Origin: Gammaproteobacteria bacterium
Lineage (GTDB): Bacteria; Pseudomonadota; Gammaproteobacteria; Pseudomonadales; Azotimanducaceae
Length of the DNA stretch: 46,912 bases
Direction: 5' to 3'
Assembly: GCA_028818795.1 (NCBI GenBank)
Contig: JAPPND010000242.1
Location: forward strand, 1-46,912
The notes beneath the pieces are model-generated. The model had not been told where the DNA came from, did no database searches, and was given only the letters and a program-made list of their open reading frames with translations. Each line of letters opens with the position of its first letter. Within the stretch, counting starts at the first letter, position 1. Made by a program: the position numbers and the translations under genes. Positions 18,512 to 26,498 of the stretch are shown here, piece after piece.

Positions 18512-19774
18512 TTAGCCCAACGCGGTTCGCCCGTAGCCGGCGCTTGCGGCGTAGCGCATGCGCTCGAAATCCGCCCCGGTGTCGCCGCTTTTTCCGAATG
18601 CATCGTCTAGCCCGCAAAGGGTCGAGAACACCGGCGGGTTCCGGTCGACGATGGCCTGGTCGATGTCGTCGTACCGCTCCAGCGGCCGCAGGAAAAAACG
18701 GCAATAGGCATTGTGCAGCGATGTCCGCGTCCCGGGTGCCTTGCGCGGCATCGCGCCATGCCAGGTCGCGCCGTGCCAGAAGGCGATGGAACCCTTCTGC
18801 ATCTCGATCGTGACCGCGTCCTCGCGGGTCGTTCCCGGCGGCACTTGGCGACGTCTCCGGAAACTGCCCGGCACGACCACGGTGGGACCCGCGTCGGCAT
18901 CGAAGTCGTCGATCGCCCACACCGCGGTTGCTTCGAGACAGTAGTCCGGGAACGGCTCGGCGATTCGCGATGCCCCGTAGTCGGCGTGCAGACCGGGGTG
19001 CGTGTCGAGCCCGGGTCCTTTGATGATGGTGTCGGACTGATAGATCAAGCAGCCGCGTCCCATGAGGTATTCGGCGAGCGTGAGCACCCAGGGGTGAATC
19101 ACCGCCTGTTCCCAGAGACGCCCCCGGCGCAGCAGCATCGTGGCGCGAAACCCTGTATTCGGCGGCGCGGCGTCGTGGTTGCGGTGCGCCTCGGCGCGCA
19201 GTTCGTCCGCGAACTCGGCGGTGAAGGCGTTCTCCAATACGGTGTAGCCGGTGTCGTCGAGGTCGGCCAAGTGCCGTTCGAGACCGAGATGCTTGGCGCG
19301 GTGCAACACGTCCGGATTGTTGACGGTGCGCCGGGCCATGTGATTGTGCATATCGATGAGCACCAACCCGAGGACGGGATCGTCGAGTGGCTTGCCGTTC
19401 GGCGGCGCGTATCTGTCGCCGACAAGAAGCCGGTGCTCGCGGGCCATGCGGGCGGATGCTTCGTTGTCCTCGTCGTGGATTGTCCAAAGGAGAGGCAGGA
19501 TCGTGTTGTAGTCGCCTCGCTGAAGGTTATCCGCCTCGGGGTCGGGTCGTGCCTCCACGGCTACTTTTGCCTTCGAGAGCCGCAACGTATAGCCGAACGG
19601 CCCTTTGACACCGTCTGCGAGGTGCGGGGGCGGATTGTCGAGCTGCGTTGCGAAACTGATCGGTGCCTCGGGGAGCATATGGGCTCGATCCTTGAGAAAT
19701 CGCTCGACCTCGGCGAGCCAGCCCTTGGATGCGTACTCGACGCGCTCGGGTAGCGGGACGGTCGGTTCTGCCAC
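18512..19774 (-). CDS. Phytanoyl-CoA dioxygenase (PhyH) family protein
   Basis: 420 residues. The C-terminal ~250 residues form a 2-oxoglutarate/Fe(II) dioxygenase: HxD iron ligands in PGLHADYG (His263, Asp265), a distal His in GATWHGAMPRK (His339) and the 2-oxoglutarate Arg in GTRTSLHNAY (Arg350). The first ~170 residues are an extension beyond the catalytic core with an unusual His-rich stretch (DMHNHMARR) and no function I can assign. Substrate unknown. Expressed divergently from the enoyl-CoA hydratase and possibly together with the enolase-superfamily gene 62 bp downstream. Confidence 0.85.
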   Translation of the reverse strand: MAEPTVPLPERVEYASKGWLAEVERFLKDRAHMLPEAPISFATQLDNPPPHLADGVKGPFGYTLRLSKAKVAVEARPDPEADNLQRGDYNTILPLLWTIHDEDNEASARMAREHRLLVGDRYAPPNGKPLDDPVLGLVLIDMHNHMARRTVNNPDVLHRAKHLGLERHLADLDDTGYTVLENAFTAEFADELRAEAHRNHDAAPPNTGFRATMLLRRGRLWEQAVIHPWVLTLAEYLMGRGCLIYQSDTIIKGPGLDTHPGLHADYGASRIAEPFPDYCLEATAVWAIDDFDADAGPTVVVPGSFRRRRQVPPGTTREDAVTIEMQKGSIAFWHGATWHGAMPRKAPGTRTSLHNAYCRFFLRPLERYDDIDQAIVDRNPPVFSTLCGLDDAFGKSGDTGADFERMRYAASAGYGRTALG

Positions 19775-19917
19775 GGCGATTCCTCAAACGCTGGTCACCC
19801 AATCATAGTCGTTCGGCACGGCGCCGGTCATCGACGGCAGGAACCGGTCCCGCTGTGTGTCAGCAGCTTGGTTCACTGATACGCTTATCGCTAGGTGCAA
19901 CTTGGCAAAGAGGAACC

Positions 19918-20700
19918 ATGTCCGACCAGACCTACGACACGATCACCTACGAAGTTGACGGCACGCTCGCCACCGTCACCCTGAACCGGCCCGAGAGCAT
20001 GAACGGCATCACCCCCACTCTGATGCGGGAACTCTACGAGTGCCTGAACGAGGTGTCGGCGGATCCGGATGTCCGCGTGGTGCTGTTCACCGGGGCCGGG
20101 CGCGCGTTCTGCCCGGGCGTCGACCTCAAGGCGTCAACGAGCGGGGAGAACCAGGAACCCAACCGGCGCGAGTACTTCCACATCACCACGCTCCTCCACG
20201 AGATGCCGAAGGTCACCATCGCCGCGGTCAACGGCGCCTGCGCCGGTGCGGGATTCGGCTGGGCCTGCGCCTGCGACCTGCGCTACGCCACCGAGCGGGC
20301 GATGTTCAACTCGGCGTTCCTGGGTGTGGCGATCTCCGGTGACATGGCCGGACCGTGGCTGCTGCCGCGCATCGTGGGCTCGACCAAGGCGCGGGAACTC
20401 TTCTTCATGTCCCAGAAGTTCGACGCCACGGAGGCGGAGCGCATCGGCCTGGTGTTGAAGACCTTCCCCGACGACACCTTCCGCGACGAGGTTCAGGCCA
20501 TCGCCAAGCGGCTCTCGAAGTCCGCCCCGCTTGCCATCGGCGAGATGAAGAAGAACTTCATCAACGCCGAGAACATGCCGCTTAAGGACTACATCGAACT
20601 GGAGACGGAACGCCACTCCCGAACGGGCGGCAGCGAGGACTCCCGGGAGGCGTTTCGGGCGTTCGTCGAGAAGCGGGAGCCGCGCTTCGTCGGGCGTTGA
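19918..20700 (+). CDS. Enoyl-CoA hydratase/isomerase family protein
   Basis: 260 residues from the ATG at 19918, preceded by AAGAGGA at a suitable distance; the open frame further upstream has no recognisable sequence. Crotonase-fold features: TVTLNRPESMNG, the first oxyanion-hole segment AFCPGVDLKA, and the second NGACAGAGFGWACACDLRYA. The C-terminal helices match the family. It would hydrate an enoyl-CoA or isomerise a related CoA ester, in fatty-acid or aromatic catabolism. The usual catalytic Glu pair is not obvious, so the precise reaction is uncertain. Confidence 0.88.
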   Translation: MSDQTYDTITYEVDGTLATVTLNRPESMNGITPTLMRELYECLNEVSADPDVRVVLFTGAGRAFCPGVDLKASTSGENQEPNRREYFHITTLLHEMPKVTIAAVNGACAGAGFGWACACDLRYATERAMFNSAFLGVAISGDMAGPWLLPRIVGSTKARELFFMSQKFDATEAERIGLVLKTFPDDTFRDEVQAIAKRLSKSAPLAIGEMKKNFINAENMPLKDYIELETERHSRTGGSEDSREAFRAFVEKREPRFVGR

Positions 20701-20731
20701 ACCCGCAACCCTTTGAATACTTAGATACTGG

Positions 20732-20772
20732 GGCGACCCTATCGCGCCCGTCAGGGCGCGCGGGTGCCCGCG
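20732..20772. repeat. Palindromic repeat type 1, copy D
   Basis: CGCGCCC (20743-20749), loop GTCA, GGGCGCG (20754-20760), preceded by GGGCGACCCT. It has the same stem as copies A, B and the 22433 copy but a different loop. First of four hairpins packed between the convergent hydratase and monooxygenase genes. Confidence 0.7.
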
Positions 20773-20796
20773 CCGGAACCCTGTTTTCTCGGCAAC

Positions 20797-20822
20797 GGGA
20801 CGGGACAAGCCCGTCCCCTACG
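20797..20822. repeat. Palindromic repeat type 2
   Basis: GGGACGGG (20797-20804), loop ACAAG, CCCGTCCC (20810-20817), then CTACG. It differs from the 3254 copy only at one loop base. Confidence 0.75.
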
Positions 20823-20854
20823 CAATGCGCCGGCACGCCGCGGAAGCCCCGCAG

Positions 20855-20875
20855 GGGCGGGGCTTGTCCCCGCCC
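20855..20875. repeat. Palindromic repeat type 2, covarying variant
   Basis: GGGCGGGG (20855-20862), loop CTTGT, CCCCGCCC (20868-20875). Compared with the GGGACGGG/CCCGTCCC copies, stem changes are matched on the other arm, so pairing is kept. This suggests the folded form matters. Confidence 0.6.
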
Positions 20876-20904
20876 GCGCCAGACATTGTCGTTGCCACGG
20901 AAGC

Positions 20905-20931
20905 GGGACGGGACGAGCCCGTCCCCTACGG
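20905..20931. repeat. Palindromic repeat type 2
   Basis: GGGACGGG (20905-20912), loop ACGAG, CCCGTCCC (20918-20925), then CTACGG. Identical to the 3254-3280 copy over 27 bp although 17.6 kb away. Ends 25 bp before the stop codon of the monooxygenase gene. Confidence 0.75.
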
Positions 20932-20956
20932 TCCTGTTCCTTGCGCGTGTGGCGCG

Positions 20957-22489
20957 TCAAGCCACGCGTTGCCTGACTCTTTGGGCCCGGACGGGGTTGT
21001 CGAGCACCAAGACGCCGTCCTCGATGGCCGCACGGGTGAGTTTCTTGTCGAGGGCATAGTCCTGCGCATGTCGCCAGGGAGGCCGGTCGCCCTGTTTGGG
21101 GAACAGGTGCATCGACCGTTGCATGTAGCCGGACGAAAAGTCGTCGATCCAAGGCCGCCGCAGCATGTTCCGGTCCTCCTCCTTGAGCCGCGGTGTGCAC
21201 TGTCGCATGCCCGTTGTGGCCATGCGGTTCATTAGACGGCAGACGTAGCGGGCCGTGAGGTCGGCCCGGAGCGTCCACGACGCGTTGATGTAGCCGAAGG
21301 TCTGGACGAGGTTCGGCACATCCGAGAACATCATGCCCTTGTAGATCATCGTGTCGGGGAAATTCACCCGCTTGCCGTCGACGGTGAACGCGACCCCGCC
21401 CATGACGGCGAGCTTGAGCCCCGTCGCCGTGACGATGATGTCGGCGGGCAACTCACGGCCGGAAGCGAGTTCGAGGCCGCTCTCGGTGAAGCGCTCGACC
21501 TGGTCCGTCGCGACTTCGAGCGCCCCCGACTTGATGGCGCGGAACAGGTCGGCGTTGGGAATCAGGCACAGACGCTGGTCCCAGGGGTTGTAGCGCGGCG
21601 TGAAGTGGGTCTTCACATCGTAGTCCGGCCCGAGGTGGCGCCGCACCAGGCCGAGAAGCTGGCTCTTCACCTTGTCCGGCCGCACCCGCGTCTGCCGGTA
21701 GAACATCCCCTGCAGAGCGATGTTCTTCCACCGCGTGAGGGCGTAGGCGAGTTTCGCCGGCAGCCATTTGCGCAGCGTATTGGCCAAGGCATCCACGTCG
21801 GGCCGGGAGATCACGTACGTCGGTGATCGCTGCACCATGGTGACCGAGGCACCGGAATTGGCCATCGCCGGGGCCAGGGTCATGGCGGTGGCCCCGCTGC
21901 CGATGATGACGACCCGCTTGCCGGTGTAGTCGAGCGTCTCCGGCCAGAACTGCGGATGCAGGATCCGGCCGCCGAAGTCTTGCTGCCCCTCGAAGTCGGG
22001 CGTGTGGCCTTCTTCGTACTGGTAGTAGCCGCTGCACATAAAGAGGAAGCCGCCGGAAATCTCCGTCGACCCGTCCTCCGCGCGTTCGACGGCAACGGAC
22101 CAACGGGCCTCGTCGCTGTCCCAGCGTGCCGAGCGGACGCGGTGTCCGAACCGGATTCGGTCCATCAAGCCGTTCTCCCGGGCGGTCTCCCGCACGTAGT
22201 CGAGGATTGCGGGACCATCGGCGATGGCCTTGGCATCGGTCCACGGTTTGAAGTCGTAGCCGAGCGTGTGCATGTCGCTGTCCGAACGCACGCCGGGATA
22301 GCGGAACAGATCCCAGGTCCCGCCGATCGAATCGCGCGCCTCGAGGATGACGAAGGACCGGTCGGGGCATTCCCGCTTTAGGTGGCACGCGGCACCGATG
22401 CCGGAAAGCCCCGCACCGACGATGATGACGTCGTAGGGGCGACCCAATCGCGCCCGCGAGGGCGCGCTGTCGCCCGCCTTGGCTTCCAT
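20957..22489 (-). CDS. Flavin-containing (Baeyer-Villiger-type) monooxygenase
   Basis: 510 residues. The FAD-binding GxGxxG motif is VGAGLSGIG at ~24-32. The Baeyer-Villiger fingerprint FxGxxxHxxxWP is intact (Phe172, Gly174, His178, Trp182-Pro183), and a second Rossmann motif IIGSGATA at ~195-202 binds NADPH. Such enzymes insert oxygen next to a ketone to give an ester or lactone, or oxidise soft heteroatoms. The first ~17 residues are encoded by a palindromic repeat (22433-22477); the nearest ATG is upstream of it, so the repeat must be translated unless a non-standard start is used. Starts 7 bp after the TauD-family gene, so probably co-transcribed. Confidence 0.9.
   Translation of the reverse strand: MEAKAGDSAPSRARLGRPYDVIIVGAGLSGIGAACHLKRECPDRSFVILEARDSIGGTWDLFRYPGVRSDSDMHTLGYDFKPWTDAKAIADGPAILDYVRETARENGLMDRIRFGHRVRSARWDSDEARWSVAVERAEDGSTEISGGFLFMCSGYYQYEEGHTPDFEGQQDFGGRILHPQFWPETLDYTGKRVVIIGSGATAMTLAPAMANSGASVTMVQRSPTYVISRPDVDALANTLRKWLPAKLAYALTRWKNIALQGMFYRQTRVRPDKVKSQLLGLVRRHLGPDYDVKTHFTPRYNPWDQRLCLIPNADLFRAIKSGALEVATDQVERFTESGLELASGRELPADIIVTATGLKLAVMGGVAFTVDGKRVNFPDTMIYKGMMFSDVPNLVQTFGYINASWTLRADLTARYVCRLMNRMATTGMRQCTPRLKEEDRNMLRRPWIDDFSSGYMQRSMHLFPKQGDRPPWRHAQDYALDKKLTRAAIEDGVLVLDNPVRAQRVRQRVA
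22433..22477. repeat. Palindromic repeat type 1 inside the monooxygenase start
   Basis: The most complete copy of type 1. Outer arms GGGCGAC (22437-22443) and GTCGCCC (22469-22475) enclose an inner hairpin CGCGCCC (22449-22455), loop GCGA, GGGCGCG (22460-22466). It lies in codons ~5-19 of the monooxygenase gene and encodes a Ser/Arg/Ala-rich lead before the FAD-binding strand YDVIIVG. Confidence 0.75.
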
Positions 22490-22496
22490 CGATCCC

Positions 22497-23336
22497 TCAG
22501 GCCGAGCGGTAACCGTCGAGCGGTTCGCCTTCCACCGTGACCCGGTGCATCAACCGCCGCTCACCCGGATAGTCGTTCAGCGCGTGGTGCCAGGTGGCGC
22601 GGTTGTCCCAGAACGCCACGCTGCCGACTTCCCACTGGAACCGGCAGGTATGCTCGTCCGACTGCGCCACCTCGTAGAGGTAGTCGAGCAGCGGCCGGGA
22701 CTCTTCGACCGTCCACCCGTCGATACGCACCGTGAATGCCGGATTGACGTAGAGCGCGGCACGAGACGAGCGAGGATGCCGAATCACCATGGGGTGAACG
22801 GCGTCCTGGGTCGCCTTGTCCTGATTGAAGAAGCGCTCGTCGCCGCCCCGGGCGTAGGCACCCTCCGCCCCGAACACATGCCGGGACGAATGCACCGCGT
22901 TCAACCCCTCGAGCGTTCGCTGCAATCCGGGCGACAACGCGTCGAACGCCTTGTACATGCTCGCGAACAGGGTGTCGCCGCCCTTTGCGGGCACTTCGAG
23001 GGCATAAAGCATCGAACCCAAGGCCGGTGCGTCGTCGTAGGAATGATCCGTGTGCCAGACGCCGCCAACGTTGACCTCGTGCCGGGGTTCCTTCAGCACC
23101 ATCGCTACTTGGGGCTGCTCCGGCACCGGCGTGAAGAAGCGGTTGACGTTGATGGGACCGAACCGCTTTGCCGCCGTTAGCTGCTCATCGGGCGAGAGCG
23201 TCTGGTCGCGCAGGAACACCACGCCGTACGCAGCTTGGGCATCGGCGACGGCTTCCACCTGGGCATCGGACATGGCGTTCAAGTCGATGCCGACGATCTC
23301 CGCGCCGCAGCCGGTGTCGGTGGGAACGATTCGCAT
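22497..23336 (-). CDS. TauD/TfdA-family Fe(II)/2-oxoglutarate dioxygenase
   Basis: 279 residues from the ATG at 23336, chosen because GGGAGG lies 10 bases upstream and because the protein then starts MRIVPTDTGCGAEI, the usual family beginning; an upstream in-frame start would add 16 residues. Iron ligands are in VWHTDHSY (His95, Asp97), with the distal His in ATWHHALNDY (His250 or 251) and the 2-oxoglutarate Arg in GERRLMHR. Members hydroxylate sulfonates, phenoxyacids and many other small substrates. The short gap to the monooxygenase suggests joint use on one substrate, which is unknown. Confidence 0.9.
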   Translation of the reverse strand: MRIVPTDTGCGAEIVGIDLNAMSDAQVEAVADAQAAYGVVFLRDQTLSPDEQLTAAKRFGPINVNRFFTPVPEQPQVAMVLKEPRHEVNVGGVWHTDHSYDDAPALGSMLYALEVPAKGGDTLFASMYKAFDALSPGLQRTLEGLNAVHSSRHVFGAEGAYARGGDERFFNQDKATQDAVHPMVIRHPRSSRAALYVNPAFTVRIDGWTVEESRPLLDYLYEVAQSDEHTCRFQWEVGSVAFWDNRATWHHALNDYPGERRLMHRVTVEGEPLDGYRSA

Positions 23337-23427
23337 TCTGTAGGTGCCTCCCGGGGACTTCGATCCGAACGTTGAGAATGCCACAACGTACCACGCGAAC
23401 TCACACCCGCGTTGTCGTCGCGTCCCT

Positions 23428-23844
23428 TCAACCGACGAGCGGCGCCGCGTCTTGGGCCAGGGAGGCGAGTTGCCCCAGTTTCGGAAGCAGAAAGCGGGCG
23501 AAGACGAACAGGCCGCCGACTACGGCGCCCAGAACGGTGGTGACGACGCCGGTAAGCCAGCCGATTACCCGGAGCGCTACTCGAAGCTTCGTCTCGCTCC
23601 GCTCCACCCTGTCGGCGGCGATGGCATTCTGGATGCGCTCGAACCGTTCATCGACGCGCTCGAACCGTTCATCGATGCGCTCGAACCGTTCGTCGATGCG
23701 GTCGAACTTCTCATCGATGCGGTCGAATCTTTCGGCGACTTCGGCGCGGACCGCGTCGAGCGTTGCGCTCATCGCGGTGAGCGTCTTGTCGACGTGCTCG
23801 TAGTGCACCTCGAGCGCGGTGATTCTCTCGGCTTGGGTGGCCAT
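23428..23844 (-). CDS. Small coiled-coil protein with C-terminal membrane helix
   Basis: 138 residues from the ATG at 23844 (the frame continues upstream, but MATQAERITALEVHYEHVDKTL is the natural start). Residues ~25-75 are a heptad coiled coil made of near-identical units RFDRIDE / RFERIDE / RFERVDE, encoded by 21-bp tandem repeats. A hydrophobic segment follows (VIGWLTGVVTTVLGAVVGGLFVFARFLL), then a short tail. Likely a tail-anchored oligomeric membrane protein. Similar small proteins occur in many bacteria and in phage lysis or haemolysin-like (XhlA) contexts, but no function can be assigned here. Confidence 0.7.
   Translation of the reverse strand: MATQAERITALEVHYEHVDKTLTAMSATLDAVRAEVAERFDRIDEKFDRIDERFERIDERFERVDERFERIQNAIAADRVERSETKLRVALRVIGWLTGVVTTVLGAVVGGLFVFARFLLPKLGQLASLAQDAAPLVG
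23639..23743. repeat. 21-bp tandem repeat encoding coiled-coil heptads
   Basis: Units of 21 bp start at 23639, 23660, 23681, 23702 and (degenerate) 23723, each beginning TCGAA. Each encodes one heptad of the coiled-coil protein on the minus strand. Copy number could vary by slippage without shifting the frame. Confidence 0.85.
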
Positions 23845-23929
23845 GGACGTAGTCCCCGACGCGGATGCCTTCGCTTTAGAGCCGGACACGCGACGAGAAT
23901 ACCTCGCACGGGGCCACATGTGAAGGAAT

Positions 23930-24094
23930 CTGAGAAATTTTTTTAACTAAAACAAAGGATTACGAACAAATGTGTGCGAGTGGTGCGCCGCTCGCCGACT
24001 GTCGCTATGCGCCCGAGTCGGGGATAATTGGCCGATGCTCGTACAGACGACAATGAATGTGCGGCTCTGGTAGCGAGCCGCCGCGCAAGTTCTG
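23930..24094. other. AT-rich junction before the accessory region
   Basis: A strikingly AT-rich stretch (about 23930-23965, with runs of T and A) in otherwise GC-rich DNA separates the catabolic genes from the accessory region. A small inverted repeat GCGGCTC (24061-24067) / GAGCCGC (24075-24081) lies 13 bp before the helicase start. No tRNA or clear attachment site is visible. It may hold promoters for the flanking divergent genes. Confidence 0.4.
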
Positions 24095-25991
24095 ATGCAC
24101 TACGTGGCCCTCGACCTAGAGGTCGGCAAGCGCACCGAGCGAATCAACGCCTTGGCTGCCGTCGACTCCGACGGCCGCTCTCTCGTCCGCACCAAGCTCC
24201 GGCAGCGCGAGCTTGACGGTGCCCTGCACGAACTCGACGACTTCGCCGAACCGGCCGAGATCATCCTGGGCCACAACCTGATCTACTTCGACCTACCGCA
24301 CCTGCGCGCGGCGGCACCGGATCTTCGCCTGCTCGACCGCCCGGCCTTGGACACGCTCATGCTGAGTCCACTCGCCTTCCCGAAGAATCCGTACCACCGC
24401 TTGGTCAAGCACTACCAGGATGGCGACCTGGTCCGCGAACGGCGCAACGACCCGGAGCACGACGCCCGGCTCGCGCTGACGCTGTTCGAAGACGAGCGCA
24501 CCGCTCTCGCCAAGGCCGACGCCGACCTGCTGCTAGCCTGGCACTGGTTGACGTCGTGCGGCAGTGACCTCGTGGCGTTCGATGCGTTGTTCAGGGCGTT
24601 GCGCTCCTCGCCTCGGCCATCCGACCGCCAAGCAAGGGACGCCATCGATCGGCTGCTCGCGGGAAAGGCTTGCGCCAACCGAGGCGATGCCATCGCCTCC
24701 GGTGCCGGCGAAAAGGGCTGGCCACTCGCCTACGTGCTGGCCTGGTTGTCCGTGGCCGGCGGAAACTCCGTGATGCCGCCCTGGGTACGACACCAGTTCC
24801 CCGAAGCGGGCAAGTTGCTCGCCGAACTGCGCGACCGAGCCTGTACGGCCAGCAACTGCGGATGGTGCCGTGAAATGCACGACGCCGGCTCGGAACTTCG
24901 CCGCTGGTTCGGTTTTGACGACTTCCGCGACGAACCGGCCATGCCCGATGGTGGATCGATGCAACGCGCCATTGTCGAGAGAGCGATGGCGGGCGAGCAT
25001 GTCCTGGGCCTTTTGCCAACCGGCAGTGGCAAGTCGCTGTGCTACCAGGTGCCGGCCCTGTCGCGCTACCACAAGACCGGGCGCTGACCGTCGTCATATC
25101 GCCCCTGGTCGCCCTGATGGCGGACCAGGTTGCCGGACTTCTGAACAGGGGCATCGGCTCCGTGGTCACCGTCAACGGCATGTTGTCCATGCCGGAACGC
25201 GCCGACGCCCTAGACCGCATCCGGCTCGGCGATGCGGCGATTGTCCTGACGTCGCCCGAGCAACTCCGCAACCGGGGGGTGGTGGAATCGATCAAGCAGC
25301 GCAAGATCGGCTCCTGGGTCCTCGACGAAGCCCACTGCCTGTCCAGTTGGGGCCACGACTTCCGGCCGGACTACCGCTACGTGGGCCGGTTCATCCGCGA
25401 GCGCTCCGCCGGCGAACCACCGGCACCCGTGATCTGCCTGACCGCCACCGCGAAACCCGCCGTCGTCGAGGACATCCTGCGCCACTTCCGCGACGAGGTC
25501 AGCATCGAGCTTGAAGTCTTCAACGGCGGGGCGCAGCGGGACAACCTGACCTTCGAGGTCGTTCCGACGAGTCCGGCGGAGAAGCTCGCCCACATCGACG
25601 ATCTGCTCCATCACCCCTTGCCCGCCGACTCGGATGGCGGTGCCATCGTCTACTGTTCGGCGAGGAGACGGTGCGAGGAGGTCGCCGAATACCTCGTGGC
25701 CAAGGACTGGTCGGCAGCGTACTTTCACGCGGGCCTTCAACCGGAGCGCAAGAAGCAGGTACAGGACGACTTCATCGAGGGCCGGCTACGCGTCATTGTG
25801 GCGACCAACGCGTTCGGCATGGGCGTCGACAAGCCTGATGTGCGGCTCGTCGTGCACGCCGACATTCCGGGCTCGCTAGAGAACTACCTCCAGGAAGCGG
25901 GACGCGCCGGTCGGGACGCCGAGGCGGCGAGTTGCGTGCTTCTCTACACCTCAGACGACGTGGAACGCCAGTTCGGGCTCGCCGCGCGATC
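24095..25991 (+). pseudogene. DnaQ-like exonuclease-RecQ helicase fusion, frameshifted and truncated
   Basis: Starts at the ATG at 24095. Residues ~1-140 form a DEDD-type 3'-5' exonuclease: DLE near the start (Asp7, Glu9), GHNLIYFDLP, and HDARLAL. The RecQ-type helicase begins with LLPTGSGKSLCYQVPALS (Walker A). At 25079-25081 three G are present where four would keep the frame; the frame ends at a TGA at once, while the next frame resumes with TVVISPLVALM, LDEAHCLSSWGHDFRPDY and QEAGRAGRD. After DDVERQFGLAAR (~25989) similarity stops and unrelated sequence follows, so the RecQ C-terminal domains are missing. The single-base change could be a sequencing error, but the missing 3' end shows the gene is not intact. 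Confidence 0.8.
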
Positions 25992-25992
25992 G

Positions 25993-26223
25993 TCAGTTCG
26001 GGCCGCACCCGCGCGGATTCGATCCTTCTGTGGGAATACCGATCCGCTTTGCGAACATTCGCGCGAAAACCGGTCCTTGCCCGTGCGAGCCCATCGGGTC
26101 GAGCAGTTCGGGTAGGATTGCCGAGTGGGCATGCACCTCGTCGGTCTTCTGCCCGAGGATCGCGAACAGGTTGAAGCCTTGGCCGCTGGCCGCCGCGAGC
26201 GCTTCGTGTTTCTCGGCCACCAC
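25993..26223 (-). pseudogene. Remnant of a PD-(D/E)XK-superfamily nuclease gene (N-terminal part)
   Basis: A 76-codon frame contains GFNLFAILGQKTDEVHAHSAILPELLDPMGSHGQGPVFARMF. This closely follows the N-terminal pattern of PD-(D/E)XK superfamily proteins (FN-F-LLG---EV-HS--LA-LLDP--SHGQG). The catalytic half is absent: the frame stops at 25993, where the truncated RecQ-like gene meets it head to head. The ~275 bp between 26224 and the drmA-like gene hold no other recognisable coding sequence. Confidence 0.6.
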
Positions 26224-26498
26224 CGCGGACTAGCGATAGAAGGGCTTCCTCGCCCATCGTGGGCTCCTGACCGGTAGACCCGCATCGTACCCCATCGAGG
26301 TCACCGACTTGATGCACACCTAACCCTTGAACCCGACTCGGTGGCGGTCGCTCGGAAGGCTGAGGCATCCCGGTGCCATGCACCACGGAACATTCATGAA
26401 GGACATCTGGCGCAGGTCCAGCGGCGCGCCCCCCGGTCGCATCGTTGTCGTCGTGCAAGTGTTCGGCTTAGGCTACGCGTTGGGGATGGCAGGTCAAA

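Noticed and set aside
17145-18515. 456-codon plus-strand frame opposite the enolase-superfamily gene
   Set aside because: Antisense shadow; the minus strand carries the full catalytic set.
26030-26233. Plus-strand frame over the nuclease remnant
   Set aside because: The minus strand has the recognisable FN-F-LLG/SHGQG pattern; the plus frame is its shadow.
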